Source: Saprospiraceae bacterium
GTDB taxonomy: Bacteria > Bacteroidota > Bacteroidia > Chitinophagales > Saprospiraceae
DNA: 18,356 nt
Assembly: GCA_017995875.1 (NCBI GenBank)
Contig: JAGOIB010000033.1
Coordinates: 1 to 18,356 of the forward strand
Reading direction: 5' to 3'
In this document: piece after piece, positions 7,218 to 16,900 of the stretch
How positions within the stretch are numbered: the first letter of the stretch is position 1
Layout of the letters: each line of letters starts with the position of its first letter
Program-made: the position numbers and the translations under genes
Notes under the pieces: generated by a model
Seen by the model: the letters and a program-made list of their open reading frames with translations, nothing else
The model's database searches: none
What the model was told of the DNA's origin: nothing

Positions 7218-7664
7218 CTAAATTTTGAAAATAAAATTGGCTATACTAAAAGGAGGCTCACGGTAGACATAGGCTGCGCTCAGGACTTTGTCCAATACAC
7301 TTTTGAGCACTTTAAAATCCGTTGGCTTCTTAATATACACATTGGCTCCTTCCTGGAACGTTTCTTCTATATCCTTGTCATAGGAAGAGGTGGAATAAAT
7401 GGCAACAGCTACATCCTTTAATTTTTCACTTTGTCGTATCTCCTTCAAACACGCCAGGCCATTTTTCCTGGGCATGTTAAGGTCAAGGAATAGCAAATGT
7501 GGTACCGGGGTATCCTCCTTGCTCAGGAGTTCCATCAGTTCTACACCATCCTTGACAGTAAATACGACTGTCTTAATCCTGGATTCTTCCAAAGCATCCA
7601 TAAAATTGGTGCGGTCACTTTCATCATCATCCGCAAGAATAATTTGTATCGGTTTGCTATCCAT
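7218..7664 (-). CDS. Single-domain response regulator (Rcp1-like receiver)
   Basis: From the ATG at 7664 the protein has 148 residues and consists of one receiver domain. The acidic pocket is D12-D13-D14, the phosphoacceptor is D61 in LLFLDLNMP, the switch residues lie around S91/T92 in IYSTSS, and the conserved lysine is K113 in YIKKP. The insertion-rich PRKNGLACLKEIR form is typical of Rcp1-like regulators paired with phytochrome-type or CHASE-type kinases. There is no DNA-binding output domain, so it should act by protein contact or phosphorelay. The start is separated by one base from the kinase stop (TAAAATG), implying translational coupling and partnership with that kinase. An upstream ATG at 7700 would overlap the kinase by 35 bases and was judged less likely. 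Confidence 0.9.
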   Translation of the reverse strand: MDSKPIQIILADDDESDRTNFMDALEESRIKTVVFTVKDGVELMELLSKEDTPVPHLLFLDLNMPRKNGLACLKEIRQSEKLKDVAVAIYSTSSYDKDIEETFQEGANVYIKKPTDFKVLKSVLDKVLSAAYVYREPPFSIANFIFKI

Positions 7665-7665
7665 T

Positions 7666-9423
7666 TTATGCGGATGTTTTTGTTGGTATATAAATATCAA
7701 AGGTAGCCCCTTGATTCAACTGACTTGTAGCTATAATAACACCATTATGGTTCTCTACAATTTTTTTAACAATGGCAAGCCCTATTCCGGTTCCTTTGTA
7801 GACCTCTTTTCCATACAATCGTTGAAATACCTCAAATATTTTTTCGCTGTATTCAGGTTCAAACCCAATTCCGTTATCCTTGATGGTGATGTGGCAGTAT
7901 TCCTGGTCTGGCAAAAGCTTTTCATTTTTACAATCTCTTCCCTTTTTAATACAGCTGGAAATCAGGATGTGAGGTGGTTTTCCCGGAATAGAAAACTTAA
8001 GAGCATTGGAAAGCATATTGTAAATAAGCTGCCGAAACTGGAAAGGAATGACATTCGCTTCACAGTGATCTGTAATTTCTACAATGGCTTGTTTTTCGTC
8101 AATGGCTTCTTTAAGTTCCTCTTTCACTTCCTCGATAATGAGGTCAAGATCGACGAACTCAAATATTCGCTCTTCCGTATTGGTGCGGGAATAGGTCAAT
8201 AGATCTTCTATCAGTGTTTGCATGCTGCGGGCCGCCTCCTGCATTTTTACAAAATGATCTTTCCCTTTAGGAGATAATGAGTTGAAATCCGCATCCTCAA
8301 TCCTGGAAGCAGACATTTGTATCTTCCTGAGAGGTTCCTGCAAGTCATGACTCGATATATTCAGGAACAATTGCAGCTCTTTGTTGGCTTTAAAAAGTTC
8401 AACTGCCCGCTTTTCTTTCTCTTCGTTTTGGAAAGCAAGTTCATGGTTGGCGATAATCAGCTCACGTGCAAGTTTTTCCTTTGTTTCATTCTGAAAACCC
8501 AGCTCAAGATTGGCGATGGCCAGTTCAGCAGCCCGCTTTTCTTTCTCTGCATTTTGAAAACCCAGTTCAAGATTGGCGATGGCTAGTTCAGCAGCTCGCT
8601 TTTCTTTCTCTTCGTTCTGAAAGGCAAGTTCTGTATTCGCTATGGTCAGCTCCGATGCTCGTTCCTCCTTTTCTTTGATCTGGAATGCAAGTTCCTGGTT
8701 TGCCATTATGAGCTCCTCGCCTAAAATCAATCTGCCTTGATTTTGCTCCTTCAAGGCACTATGCAAAAGCTGGGATTCTCTAAGCTCACTATTGAGCCTG
8801 AAATAAGAAAAGAAAAGGATCAGCAACGCTCCAAGAAAAAGGACAATGATGTATATGGGTGTAATAACGGACAACCTGGAATAGACTTGTGAACGCTTAG
8901 CATATAATTGGGATTCAGCCAGATTCATCCGGTCAAGGTACAACCTGACACTATCCATTTTCTCAACTCCATCATCTACATTTTCTTTCAAGGAAAAGGT
9001 GACAGGCAACGGACTTCCATTATTCCAAATATTGTTGAGACTTAGAAGTTTCCTTTGGATAGCCGAATCTAATGCCTGAAGGTTATTGCTTTGTTCCACA
9101 TTATCCTTAAGCAACTCTGCGAGCACATCATGTTCTGTCTTGAGCACTTGTAGTGCATGCTCTTTTTTGTATACTAAAGATGAATCTCCGGACAAGAGGT
9201 AACCTCGCTTATTGGACTCTGCATCCAGCAAGGTGATGGAAATCGTTTGCAGCGATTCCTTGACTTCACTTGTATGTTGGATCAACGCTGAAGCTTCAAA
9301 CAAATGCAATATCTGGATAAAAGTGTAAATCGAAAGGCCTACAAGGAAAACTGTTGTAAAAACATAGATGCTTCTCACTTTCGATAGTGAATGCCCTTTA
9401 AGCTTCAATTTGTCAATCAGCAT
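7666..9423 (-). CDS. CHASE3-domain sensor histidine kinase with 21-residue coiled-coil repeats
   Basis: This 585-residue kinase has a membrane helix at about 16-40, an extracytoplasmic helical CHASE3-type sensor at about 41-185 (including SNKRGYLLSGD) and a second helix at 186-208. A long coiled-coil follows at 210-350 with five tandem 21-residue repeats (244-348) of the ELAFQNEEKEKRAAELAIAN type. The HisKA domain has phosphoacceptor H359 in SSHDLQEP. The ATP-binding domain has the N box at N469/N473, G1 box DNGIGF at 516-521 and G2 box GTGIGLA at 544-550. All catalytic motifs are intact. The stimulus is unknown. It overlaps nothing but is followed after one base by the response regulator gene, its likely phosphate acceptor. 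The repeat number may vary by slippage, since the DNA copies are very alike. Confidence 0.93.
   Translation of the reverse strand: MLIDKLKLKGHSLSKVRSIYVFTTVFLVGLSIYTFIQILHLFEASALIQHTSEVKESLQTISITLLDAESNKRGYLLSGDSSLVYKKEHALQVLKTEHDVLAELLKDNVEQSNNLQALDSAIQRKLLSLNNIWNNGSPLPVTFSLKENVDDGVEKMDSVRLYLDRMNLAESQLYAKRSQVYSRLSVITPIYIIVLFLGALLILFFSYFRLNSELRESQLLHSALKEQNQGRLILGEELIMANQELAFQIKEKEERASELTIANTELAFQNEEKEKRAAELAIANLELGFQNAEKEKRAAELAIANLELGFQNETKEKLARELIIANHELAFQNEEKEKRAVELFKANKELQLFLNISSHDLQEPLRKIQMSASRIEDADFNSLSPKGKDHFVKMQEAARSMQTLIEDLLTYSRTNTEERIFEFVDLDLIIEEVKEELKEAIDEKQAIVEITDHCEANVIPFQFRQLIYNMLSNALKFSIPGKPPHILISSCIKKGRDCKNEKLLPDQEYCHITIKDNGIGFEPEYSEKIFEVFQRLYGKEVYKGTGIGLAIVKKIVENHNGVIIATSQLNQGATFDIYIPTKTSA
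8380..8694 (-). repeat. Five in-frame 63-bp tandem repeats inside the kinase gene
   Basis: The repeat encodes 5 x 21 residues starting with EL(A/G)FQ. Twenty-one residues equal three coiled-coil heptads, so gain or loss of one unit keeps the coiled-coil register. Units 2 and 3 are the most alike. Confidence 0.9.
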
Positions 9424-9520
9424 CTAATGAGTGAATTTTAAAAATACAATTTACACATAATTTCCCGTGGGAAGCATAAACCAGGTTGTTAGTACGAAAT
9501 GGTAACATGGGCTATTGTCA

Positions 9521-9718
9521 TTAAAGAGCTCTTATAATGGCATGTAATTCATCCGGGGTCATATCCAATTTGGATAACAAGTTTCCAAACATCTCCTCCC
9601 TGTTCTTTGTGCCGAGGATAAGGTCACTATCTGTCAAAATTGGAAATTGTTGCTTTAGTCTATCCTTACGCTCGTTCCAACTTCCTGTCGGATCAGGAGG
9701 TGTGAATTTTTTTCCCAT
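9521..9718 (-). CDS. CsbD-like small stress protein
   Basis: This 65-residue soluble protein has the order of features seen in CsbD family proteins: a GSWNERKDRLKQQF helix start at 13-26, a short LTDSDL turn at 28-33, and a charged helix that leads into LLSKLDMTPDELHAII at 48-63. In Bacillus, CsbD is a general stress protein under SigB, but its biochemical function is not known. Here the gene lies between an unknown small gene and the histidine kinase, all on the same strand (54-base and 97-base gaps), so it could belong to a stress-related transcription unit. The N-terminus MGKKFTPPDPTG is slightly longer than in the shortest family members. Family assignment rests on pattern recognition only. 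Confidence 0.7.
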   Translation of the reverse strand: MGKKFTPPDPTGSWNERKDRLKQQFPILTDSDLILGTKNREEMFGNLLSKLDMTPDELHAIIRAL

Positions 9719-9772
9719 GGTTCATTAGCATTTATGATTCGATGATGTATGGAATAAGAAATATCTCAAAGG

Positions 9773-10048
9773 TTAGGTGACCACTTCTTGTTGAATAAGT
9801 TTAATAAAATACTTCAGACTTTGGTTTCTCTGCTTAAAGGCCTGGGCACGCTGTTCTCTTTCTTCAGTTGAAAATGGTTTTTGTATATATGGTGGATTTG
9901 GGATGCCGTCCGTTTTCAAAACATGATTATTATAGTACTGTCTGCGGGCTTGCATCGTATTTGCCTGATCAACAGCATATGCTATATCCTTCTGATGCAC
10001 ATGTAAAGCTGTAAAGCAATGCTGTTCCATCGATTGCAACTGTTTCAT
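9773..10048 (-). CDS. Hypothetical protein, 91 residues, coupled to the cupin gene
   Basis: I do not recognise this protein. It has 91 residues, no signal peptide and no membrane segment. It is rich in glutamine and charged residues. The N-terminal half appears helical (through QANTMQARRQYYNNH at about 28-42). A proline-containing linker (GIPNPPYIQKPFS, about 48-60) and a charged helix (EEREQRAQAFKQRNQSL) follow. Its ATG overlaps the stop of the upstream cupin gene in an ATGA arrangement (10048-10045), so the two are almost certainly translated from one message. The overlap is the best evidence that it is a real gene. A small cytoplasmic helper protein is as far as the sequence allows. Confidence 0.6.
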   Translation of the reverse strand: MKQLQSMEQHCFTALHVHQKDIAYAVDQANTMQARRQYYNNHVLKTDGIPNPPYIQKPFSTEEREQRAQAFKQRNQSLKYFIKLIQQEVVT

Positions 10049-10371
10049 ACCTGATAACCGCTTTTAATCACCGTTACCATCATTTTAAACCGCTGATCTG
10101 ATGAAACCAAATAAGGTGAATGCGCCGGAATGACGATATACTGTCCGGTCAGGAGCTGATTACGTTCTCCACTGATAACAACATCCGCTGTGCCTTCAAT
10201 AATCTGCGCAAACGTATCAAAAGGTGTTATCTTTTCAATGAGACCTTCACCTTTGTCAAAGGAAAGAATGCTGATATTGCCCCGGGGCTTTTCCAGAATC
10301 GATTTGGTCACAACTGCATTTGGAACATATTGAACGAGGTCAGCCGGTGTAAAAGCCTTGGATTTTTGCAT
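10045..10371 (-). CDS. Cupin-domain protein with altered metal ligands
   Basis: From the ATG at 10371 this is a 108-residue single-domain cupin. The first cupin motif region is at about 38-68 (FDKGEGLIEKITPFD, then IIEGTADVVISG) and the second at 78-92 (GQYIVIPAHSPYL), closed by a RFKMMVTVIKS strand. In many relatives the first motif has a histidine after the glutamate and the second has PH before the strand. Here these positions read K47 and Y87, although H84 is nearby, so a classical metal site is doubtful. The frame continues upstream to a GTG at 10431 that would add 20 residues; the ATG gives the normal family N-terminus. It is the first gene of a minus-strand set leading into an unknown gene, a CsbD-like gene and the kinase pair. 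It may bind a small ligand. Confidence 0.78.
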   Translation of the reverse strand: MQKSKAFTPADLVQYVPNAVVTKSILEKPRGNISILSFDKGEGLIEKITPFDTFAQIIEGTADVVISGERNQLLTGQYIVIPAHSPYLVSSDQRFKMMVTVIKSGYQV

Positions 10372-10431
10372 TTCAGTTATATCTATTGGTTTATCCTTTA
10401 TTGGTTTATTCTTCACTCCCCAAAGGTGCAC

Positions 10432-10490
10432 AGGCGGACACCTATCCCCTTTATACTATAGCCGAAAAGTGTTATAAGATTCACACATTT
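10432..10490. promoter_or_regulatory. Leader and presumed promoter region of the cupin gene set
   Basis: This AT-rich stretch on the minus strand lies between the heptad array and the cupin gene and is the only room for a promoter. An ACTATAGTATAAAG-like element can be read backwards near 10450-10463. No confident Bacteroidota TAnnTTTG box was identified. Confidence 0.25.
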
Positions 10491-10840
10491 GGATCGGTGA
10501 TCGGTAAGCAGTAATCGGTATTCAGTTTTCAGTCAGCAGTTGGCAGTCTTCAGTCGGTAGTGGGCAGTTTTCAGTCGGCAGTGGGCAGTCGACAGTGGGC
10601 AGTTGGCAGTTTTTAGTCGGCAGTTTTTAGTCGGCAGTGGGCAGTTTTCAGTCTGCAGTAGGCAGTTTTCAGTCGGCAGTGGGCAGTCCGCAGTGGGCAG
10701 CCAGCAGCTGTAAATCGTGAGACGTGAGGCGTGAGTAAGCAGTTTTCGGTCAGCAGTATCCAGTCAGCAATCAGCGGCCACCAATTACTCACGTTTCACG
10801 ACTCACGCCTCACGACTGACAACTCACAACTCATGCTTCG
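10491..10840. repeat. Degenerate heptanucleotide array, 50 units in unbroken phase
   Basis: The stretch divides into fifty 7-bp words without a single insertion or deletion. Most words from 10505 to 10707 fit TNNNCAG (for example TCGGCAG, TGGGCAG, TTTTCAG). From 10715 to 10735 they become NCGTGAG. From 10785 to 10833 they become CTCACGN/CAACTCA, which is the inverse complement of the CGTGAG words. Segments 10715-10738 and 10785-10808 can pair as 24-base arms with about four mismatches around a 46-base loop. No gene is supported inside; an open frame at 10731-10943 is repeat-derived. Confidence 0.9.
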
Positions 10841-10888
10841 ACTTGCTTACCCTCATCCATCTTCTACAGCTCAGCAACCGCAACTCGC

Positions 10889-10922
10889 AAAAAAAAGGAC
10901 CTTTCCTGGTATGGAAAGATCC
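10889..10922 (-). terminator. Intrinsic terminator of the giant surface-protein gene
   Basis: On the minus strand the stem GGATCTTTCC (10922-10913) pairs fully with GGAAAGGTCC (10906-10897), counting one G-U pair, around a 6-base loop. Eight Ts follow at 10896-10889. It begins 49 bases after the stop codon at 10972. Confidence 0.88.
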
Positions 10923-10971
10923 CCTAACATGTCATGGAACTAGTCCATAGGCATTCTCACCGTTATTTCTG

Positions 10972-13900
10972 TTATCTGTTACGTAGGATAACCATAATCC
11001 TTGAATAGATATCCTTATCAGATTTTATCTGCATCAGATAACTGCCATTAGGTAATGTCAAGGCATCAATCTGCCGCTCATTATATCCCCTATGCACATT
11101 CATCTTGTCCTGAAGTAATGTCTGGCCCAGGAAGTTTGTAAAACTGTATGTCACAACACCTTCCATGCCTGATTCAAAACTAATGTTAACTGTTTCGGCA
11201 GCAGGATTTGGCCATAAATTGAGTTTCATAAGGCCCTTTTCCATCACACTTTCAATCCCGCTCTGTTCAAAAACAACCGCAGGATCAAGTAGCGTCACTG
11301 CTGGATTTGCCTCTTCACCGTTGGCAAATTGCGTTTCGGACTGATCAGTACAATGTAACCATGTCATACACATCGAAACACAACCAAATGTATCCGTTAC
11401 GGTCAAGGTTATTTTTACATCCGCCCATCCCATATAGACCTGGATCTCAGGTGTCCCTTGTCCTGCCTGGAGAAAACATTTCTCACCGACAATCCGCCAA
11501 TCATAGACATATGGTCCTACACCTCCTAAAACAGTACTTGTGATAAGGACTCCATGCGAATTACAATCGACCACTTCCGGAAGAATAATACTGCATTCCA
11601 AAGTAGATTCAGGCTGCCAGATGATATGTTGGATCAACGTAGTTGCATTGTGACAGGAATCCGTTGCAATCCATGTTCTGGTATACGTAAACTGACCTAC
11701 TCCAGGTCCTGACACTACTACTTCAGTATACACTATCGTTACAGCTTCACTGGAATCCACCAAAATCATTTCCGCTGCCGGAGGCATAGGAGCACAAATA
11801 ATAGTAGTATCCGAATGAATTTCACTGAAGACCGGAGATAAATCGTCTATGATATCAATCGTAAATGATAAGGAAGAAGAATTACCACAAATATCCGTTG
11901 CCACCCAGGTGTATATTCTTCGCTCAGCATATCCTGAGGCTTCACAATCCACGGCAAACAAGGTATCAACGGTCATTACAGGAATAATCACATGATCACA
12001 ATCATCATATACTGACACACTCTCACCATCCAATTCATTCAACGCATCCATGATCTTTGTCTGGGATTGATAGACGATATTGTGATCGTTTTCCAGGAAA
12101 TTATAAATCACAGAATAGGAGGGCACATAGATTTCAGGAGGTGTCAGGTCATGAAGTATGATGGTCTGATGTATCACTGTAGTATGACCACATGCATCTG
12201 TCGCTGACCATGTGCGCTGGATGACCAGGCCATCCCGACAGGTAATATCCAATGTATCCTGTTGCATACTTACATTGACAAACTGAGCGGCACATGCATC
12301 ATACGCGGTCACTACCGGAATCGTGAGGTCATCACATATCTCTTCTTCAACGCCAACGATAGCCGGACCTCCGCCATTACCCACATGGATAATCTGTTGA
12401 CGTGTGGTAGTGTTATTACAAGGATCAGTGGCTCTGTAGATACGTACTATATCATACGCATATTCGCAAGGTCCCGGGATAATTTCATCCGCGATGGCTA
12501 TAATAACTTCACCACAATTATCCGTGGCCATCATAACAGGGATACTGTCATGACATCCGACAAACAATACCGGACTGAATTGAATAAAAACAGGGCTTGA
12601 TTCGTCTACCACATTGGCAAAAAGTATTTTTTCGGCCTGATTTCCACACACATCCGTTGCAGTCCATTTCAGTTCAAGTAATGCGACTATTCCATTCGTC
12701 GTACAATCCCCATCGGATACAACTGTTTCTGAAAACCTGATGACAGTCCCTTCCTGACATCCACCAGCTACCGAGACATCTTCAATACCAAATGTTGTAT
12801 ACTGGGCACCATGTGCTGCACAATTGATCGTCATTGGTATCTGCGATTCCAAATGTGCCATAGCTGTATCGACAAATGTCAGCAGCGGAAGAATTCCATT
12901 ATTTGGCAGGAGTATCGCTGTATCACGAGCCATGTTGCCGCAATTGTCAAAAGCTTCATACGTTCTTCTAAAAGCGGTTCCCGTTCCGCAAGGATTTGGA
13001 ATCGCCACATCCCAGAACCGTACTGATGGATGTTCGCAATTATCTATGGCATCAACATTATTCAAGGAAGGGTCGCCGATGCATGTCATTTCAGGGACAC
13101 CAGTGATTACCGGAGCCTCATTATCAATCAACCGTGCAATGATAGTCAGGTTGGTTGTATTTCCACAAGGATCCACCGCATTCCATTGGTATGTCCTCTG
13201 CTCCATGTATCCGTAAAAGTCACAATTGGTAACGGTGTTAGTATTTTCTGTGAAAGAGACTACAGCACTGCCACCACAGGAAGGTGCACTGAACACAGAT
13301 TCTGCATCCAACAATTCAAAGAATGTTGGAATGCCACCTTCATTACAGGTATATTCGAAAATAGTTCCGTTGGTTACGCCCACCAGTTCAGGTTGCATGA
13401 TTTCAAGAGCAGGTCCTTCCTGGTCTATAAGGGTGATTCGTTGTGTTTCAACGGTCACATTACCACAACGATCCGTTGCTGTCCAGCTACGGATGATCAC
13501 TAGCCCGTTTTGACAGTTCTGTGTAATCCTTTCTGTTTCCTGAAAAAGCACTATGCACGCACAGAGACATTCATCTGTTGCGTATACCGTGGCTGGCCAT
13601 GGAAGATCTTCACAATTGACGGTAATATTATCAGGCACATCATGTATGACCGGTGGAATCGTATCTACAAGGGCTAAGAAAACATACGCATTACTGCTAT
13701 TGCCACAAACATCCGTGGCAGTCCAGGAAAGCCTGTAGAGGTTGCTATAACCATCCGCGGAACAATTGCCCTGATCTTCTAGCACATCTGTATATACAAC
13801 CGTTACGCCACCACCACAAAGATCTATGGAACTCACACTGTTGGCATCAAAGGATGGTATATCCCATTCAGGATCCTGGCCATAACATTGTACACGTAGT

Positions 13901-16900
13901 GTATCCCCGATTTGTCCGAGTGCCGGATTGATGAAAGTAATGAGAGGGGGTGTATTGTCAAGGACAGTAATCACTTGACTACAAGTAACAATATTGCCAC
14001 ACAAATCGGTCGCCTGGTAAGTCCTTGTAAGCGTAAAGTTATTCAAGCATGTCTGGTTGGAAATGACATCTCCCAAATGGGTAACGATGAGTGTACCACA
14101 ATTACCGGATGCCTGTACTAATGATATATCCACAGCCGGAACCAGGTCAGCACATTGTACTGTAACTGCTGGTGGGCATGTAATAAGTAATCCGGTGCTT
14201 CCTCCTACTACGATCGTGCTGCTGCAGGATGCTGTGTTACCACAATCATCAGTTGCCAGCCACGTTCTTGTCACACTATATTCCTGAACGCATATTCCTT
14301 GCGTAGTTATTTCTGAAAAAGTTAAACTGACTGAGGCATCACATGCGTCTATAGCAGTCGCTAATCCAAAAGCAGGAATGGAACCACATGGAATTGGGCT
14401 CACAACAGTTGGACAGGTTATTACTGGTGCAGTATTGTCTTGTATTACGATGGTGCTACTGCAGTTGGCTGTATTGCCACAGTCGTCAGTAGCGGTCCAT
14501 GTCCTTGTCACGCTATATTCCTGCGGACACTGTCCTGGTGTGCTTACATCTGAAAAAGTTGCAACCACTACTGCATCGCAGGCATCAAGGACTGTTGCTA
14601 CACCAAAAGATGGTGTTGTACCACATTCGATCGGACTAACAGTAACGGGACACGTAATCACCGGAGAAGTATTATCCTGTATTAAAATGGTTGCACTGCA
14701 TGAAGAGGTGTTACCACAATCATCTGTAGCGATCCACGTCCTGGTAATACTCGATTCCTGAAGACATAGTCCTGGAGTGTTCTGATCTGAAAACGTAATG
14801 TCTACTATTGCATCACAAACATCCAGGGCTGTCGCTAGTCCAAAAGAGGGCGATGAGCCGCATTCGACAGGACTGATGACCGTGGGACATAGTATCACAG
14901 GAGGTGTAGTATCAAATATGAGTATCGTACTGCTACACGTTGCTGTGTTTCCGCAATCATCTGTTGCTGTATATGTCCTGGTGACACTGGATCCGAGGAG
15001 ACATGAACCTGGAATTGTTACTTCAGTGTACGTTATCCCGACTAAAGCATCACACGCATCAATGGCTGAAGGTGTTCCAAATGATAATGATGACCCGCAT
15101 TCGGCAGGACTGTTGACGACAGGGCAAATGATTACAGGAGGTGTATTGTCTTGCACTACTATGGTGCTGCTGCAGGCAGCGGTATTTCCACAATCATCCA
15201 TTGCTATCCAGGTCCTTGTTACACTATATTCCTGAGTACATAATCCCGGAAGTGTTATGTCTGAAAAAGATATGGCCACTTCAGCATCACATGCATCAAT
15301 CGCTGTTGCTGAACCAAAAGATGGAGTATTTCCACATTCTATTGGACTGATACTTGTTGGGCATGTTATGATCGGATTAGTATTATCCTGAACCAACACA
15401 CTTGCACTACACTGCGCTGTATTACCACAATCATCGGTGGCAGTCCAAGTTCTGGTCACGCTATATTCCTGTGGACATGCGCCTGGCACGGTTACATCGG
15501 AAGACGCTATGCTTACCATAGCATCGCACGCGTCGATAGCTGTTGCCATTCCAAAAACGGGGGTGGATCCGCATTCGACAGGACTGACGACCACAGGACA
15601 AAGTAATGCCGGAGGTGTATTATCAACAACAGCAATGGTAACACTACAGGTAGAAATATTACCACAATCATCTTCTGCTGTCCAGGTCCTGGTAATACTA
15701 TATTCCAAAGGGCATCCACCTGCTAAGGTTAAATCCGAAAAAGTCAGATCCACTACTCCATCGCATGCATCTATCGCTGTGGCCGCTCCAAACACAGGTG
15801 TTGATCCACATTCGATCTCGCTTATGACAACTGGACAGGAAATAACCGGCGGGGTATTGTCCTGAACAACAATGGTCATGCTACAGAAAGCAGTATTACC
15901 ACAATCATCGGTGGCAGTCCATGTCCTGGTCACGCTATTTTCCTGTGGACAAAAACCTGAAACATATACATCCGTAAAAGTCAAAAGTACAGTTGGATCA
16001 CAAGCATCTATGGCGACCGGAACACCAAAATCAGGTGTTGAACCACATTCAATTGGTGATAGTACAACAGCACAAGTAATCTGAGGTGGGGTGTTATCCG
16101 TAACTTCAATCGTCTGAACACAAGTGGCTACATTGCCGCAATCATCGGATGCAGTCCAGGTCCTTGACAATATCATTGGGCAAACACCTTGTTCCAGAAC
16201 ATCTGAATACGTAATGACTGGTGTGTTATCACAATTGTCTACGGCTGTAGCCGTTCCGGTTGTTGATGGATCTGTTGAAATATTACATATGGCTGTCACA
16301 TTGATTGGACAAGTGATGACAGGAGCTGTTGTGTCATCCACAACTATACTGCTGCTGCATGTTGCCGCATTACCACAATCATCTGCAGCAGTCCAGGTAC
16401 GTGTAATTGTATATTGTTGACCGCATGAACCGACTACTAACACATCTGTAAAAGTAATCGTCACCGATGCATCGCATGCATCGACCGCGGTTGCAGTTCC
16501 AAAAGAAACCGGTGATCCGCATTCAACCGGGCTTGCCACGGTTGGACAGGTTATCACAGGGGCAGTAGTATCTTCAATACTGATACTTTGCGTACAACTG
16601 GCTGTATTCCCTGCTGCATCTGTAGCAGTCCAGGTACGTGTGATAGTAAAAGCCTGTGTGCAACCACCTCCTACCACAAGGTCAGCATACCCAACAGTTG
16701 GTGATGGATCACAAACATCGGTAGCAGAAGCTGTACCTGTATTGGCCGGCAAACTACTCGCTGTACACTCGATCGTGATATTTGCCGGGCAGGTTATTTG
16801 TGGAGAAAGAATATCACTGATGATCACCTCCTGGCTGCACACACTGGTGCATCCGTTTACATCCATGACGGTAACAGAATATGTTCCTGCGGCACTGACG

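Noticed and set aside
7399..8202. 267-residue plus-strand open frame across the regulator and kinase
   Set aside because: It is antisense to two genes with complete catalytic motifs and has no domain features of its own.
10491..10840. CRISPR array
   Set aside because: The unit is 7 bases, without 20-40 bp repeats or spacers, and no cas genes are present.
10731..10943. 70-residue plus-strand open frame
   Set aside because: It is made of heptad repeat sequence and part of the terminator, with no recognisable protein character.
12811..13503. Plus-strand open frames opposite the C-terminal surface-protein units
   Set aside because: They overlap each other in different frames and mirror the antisense repeat; no protein family is recognisable.
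14057..15865. Long plus-strand open frames opposite the surface-protein repeats
   Set aside because: They are antisense images of the 237-bp repeat, recurring with the same period, with no family features or independent starts.
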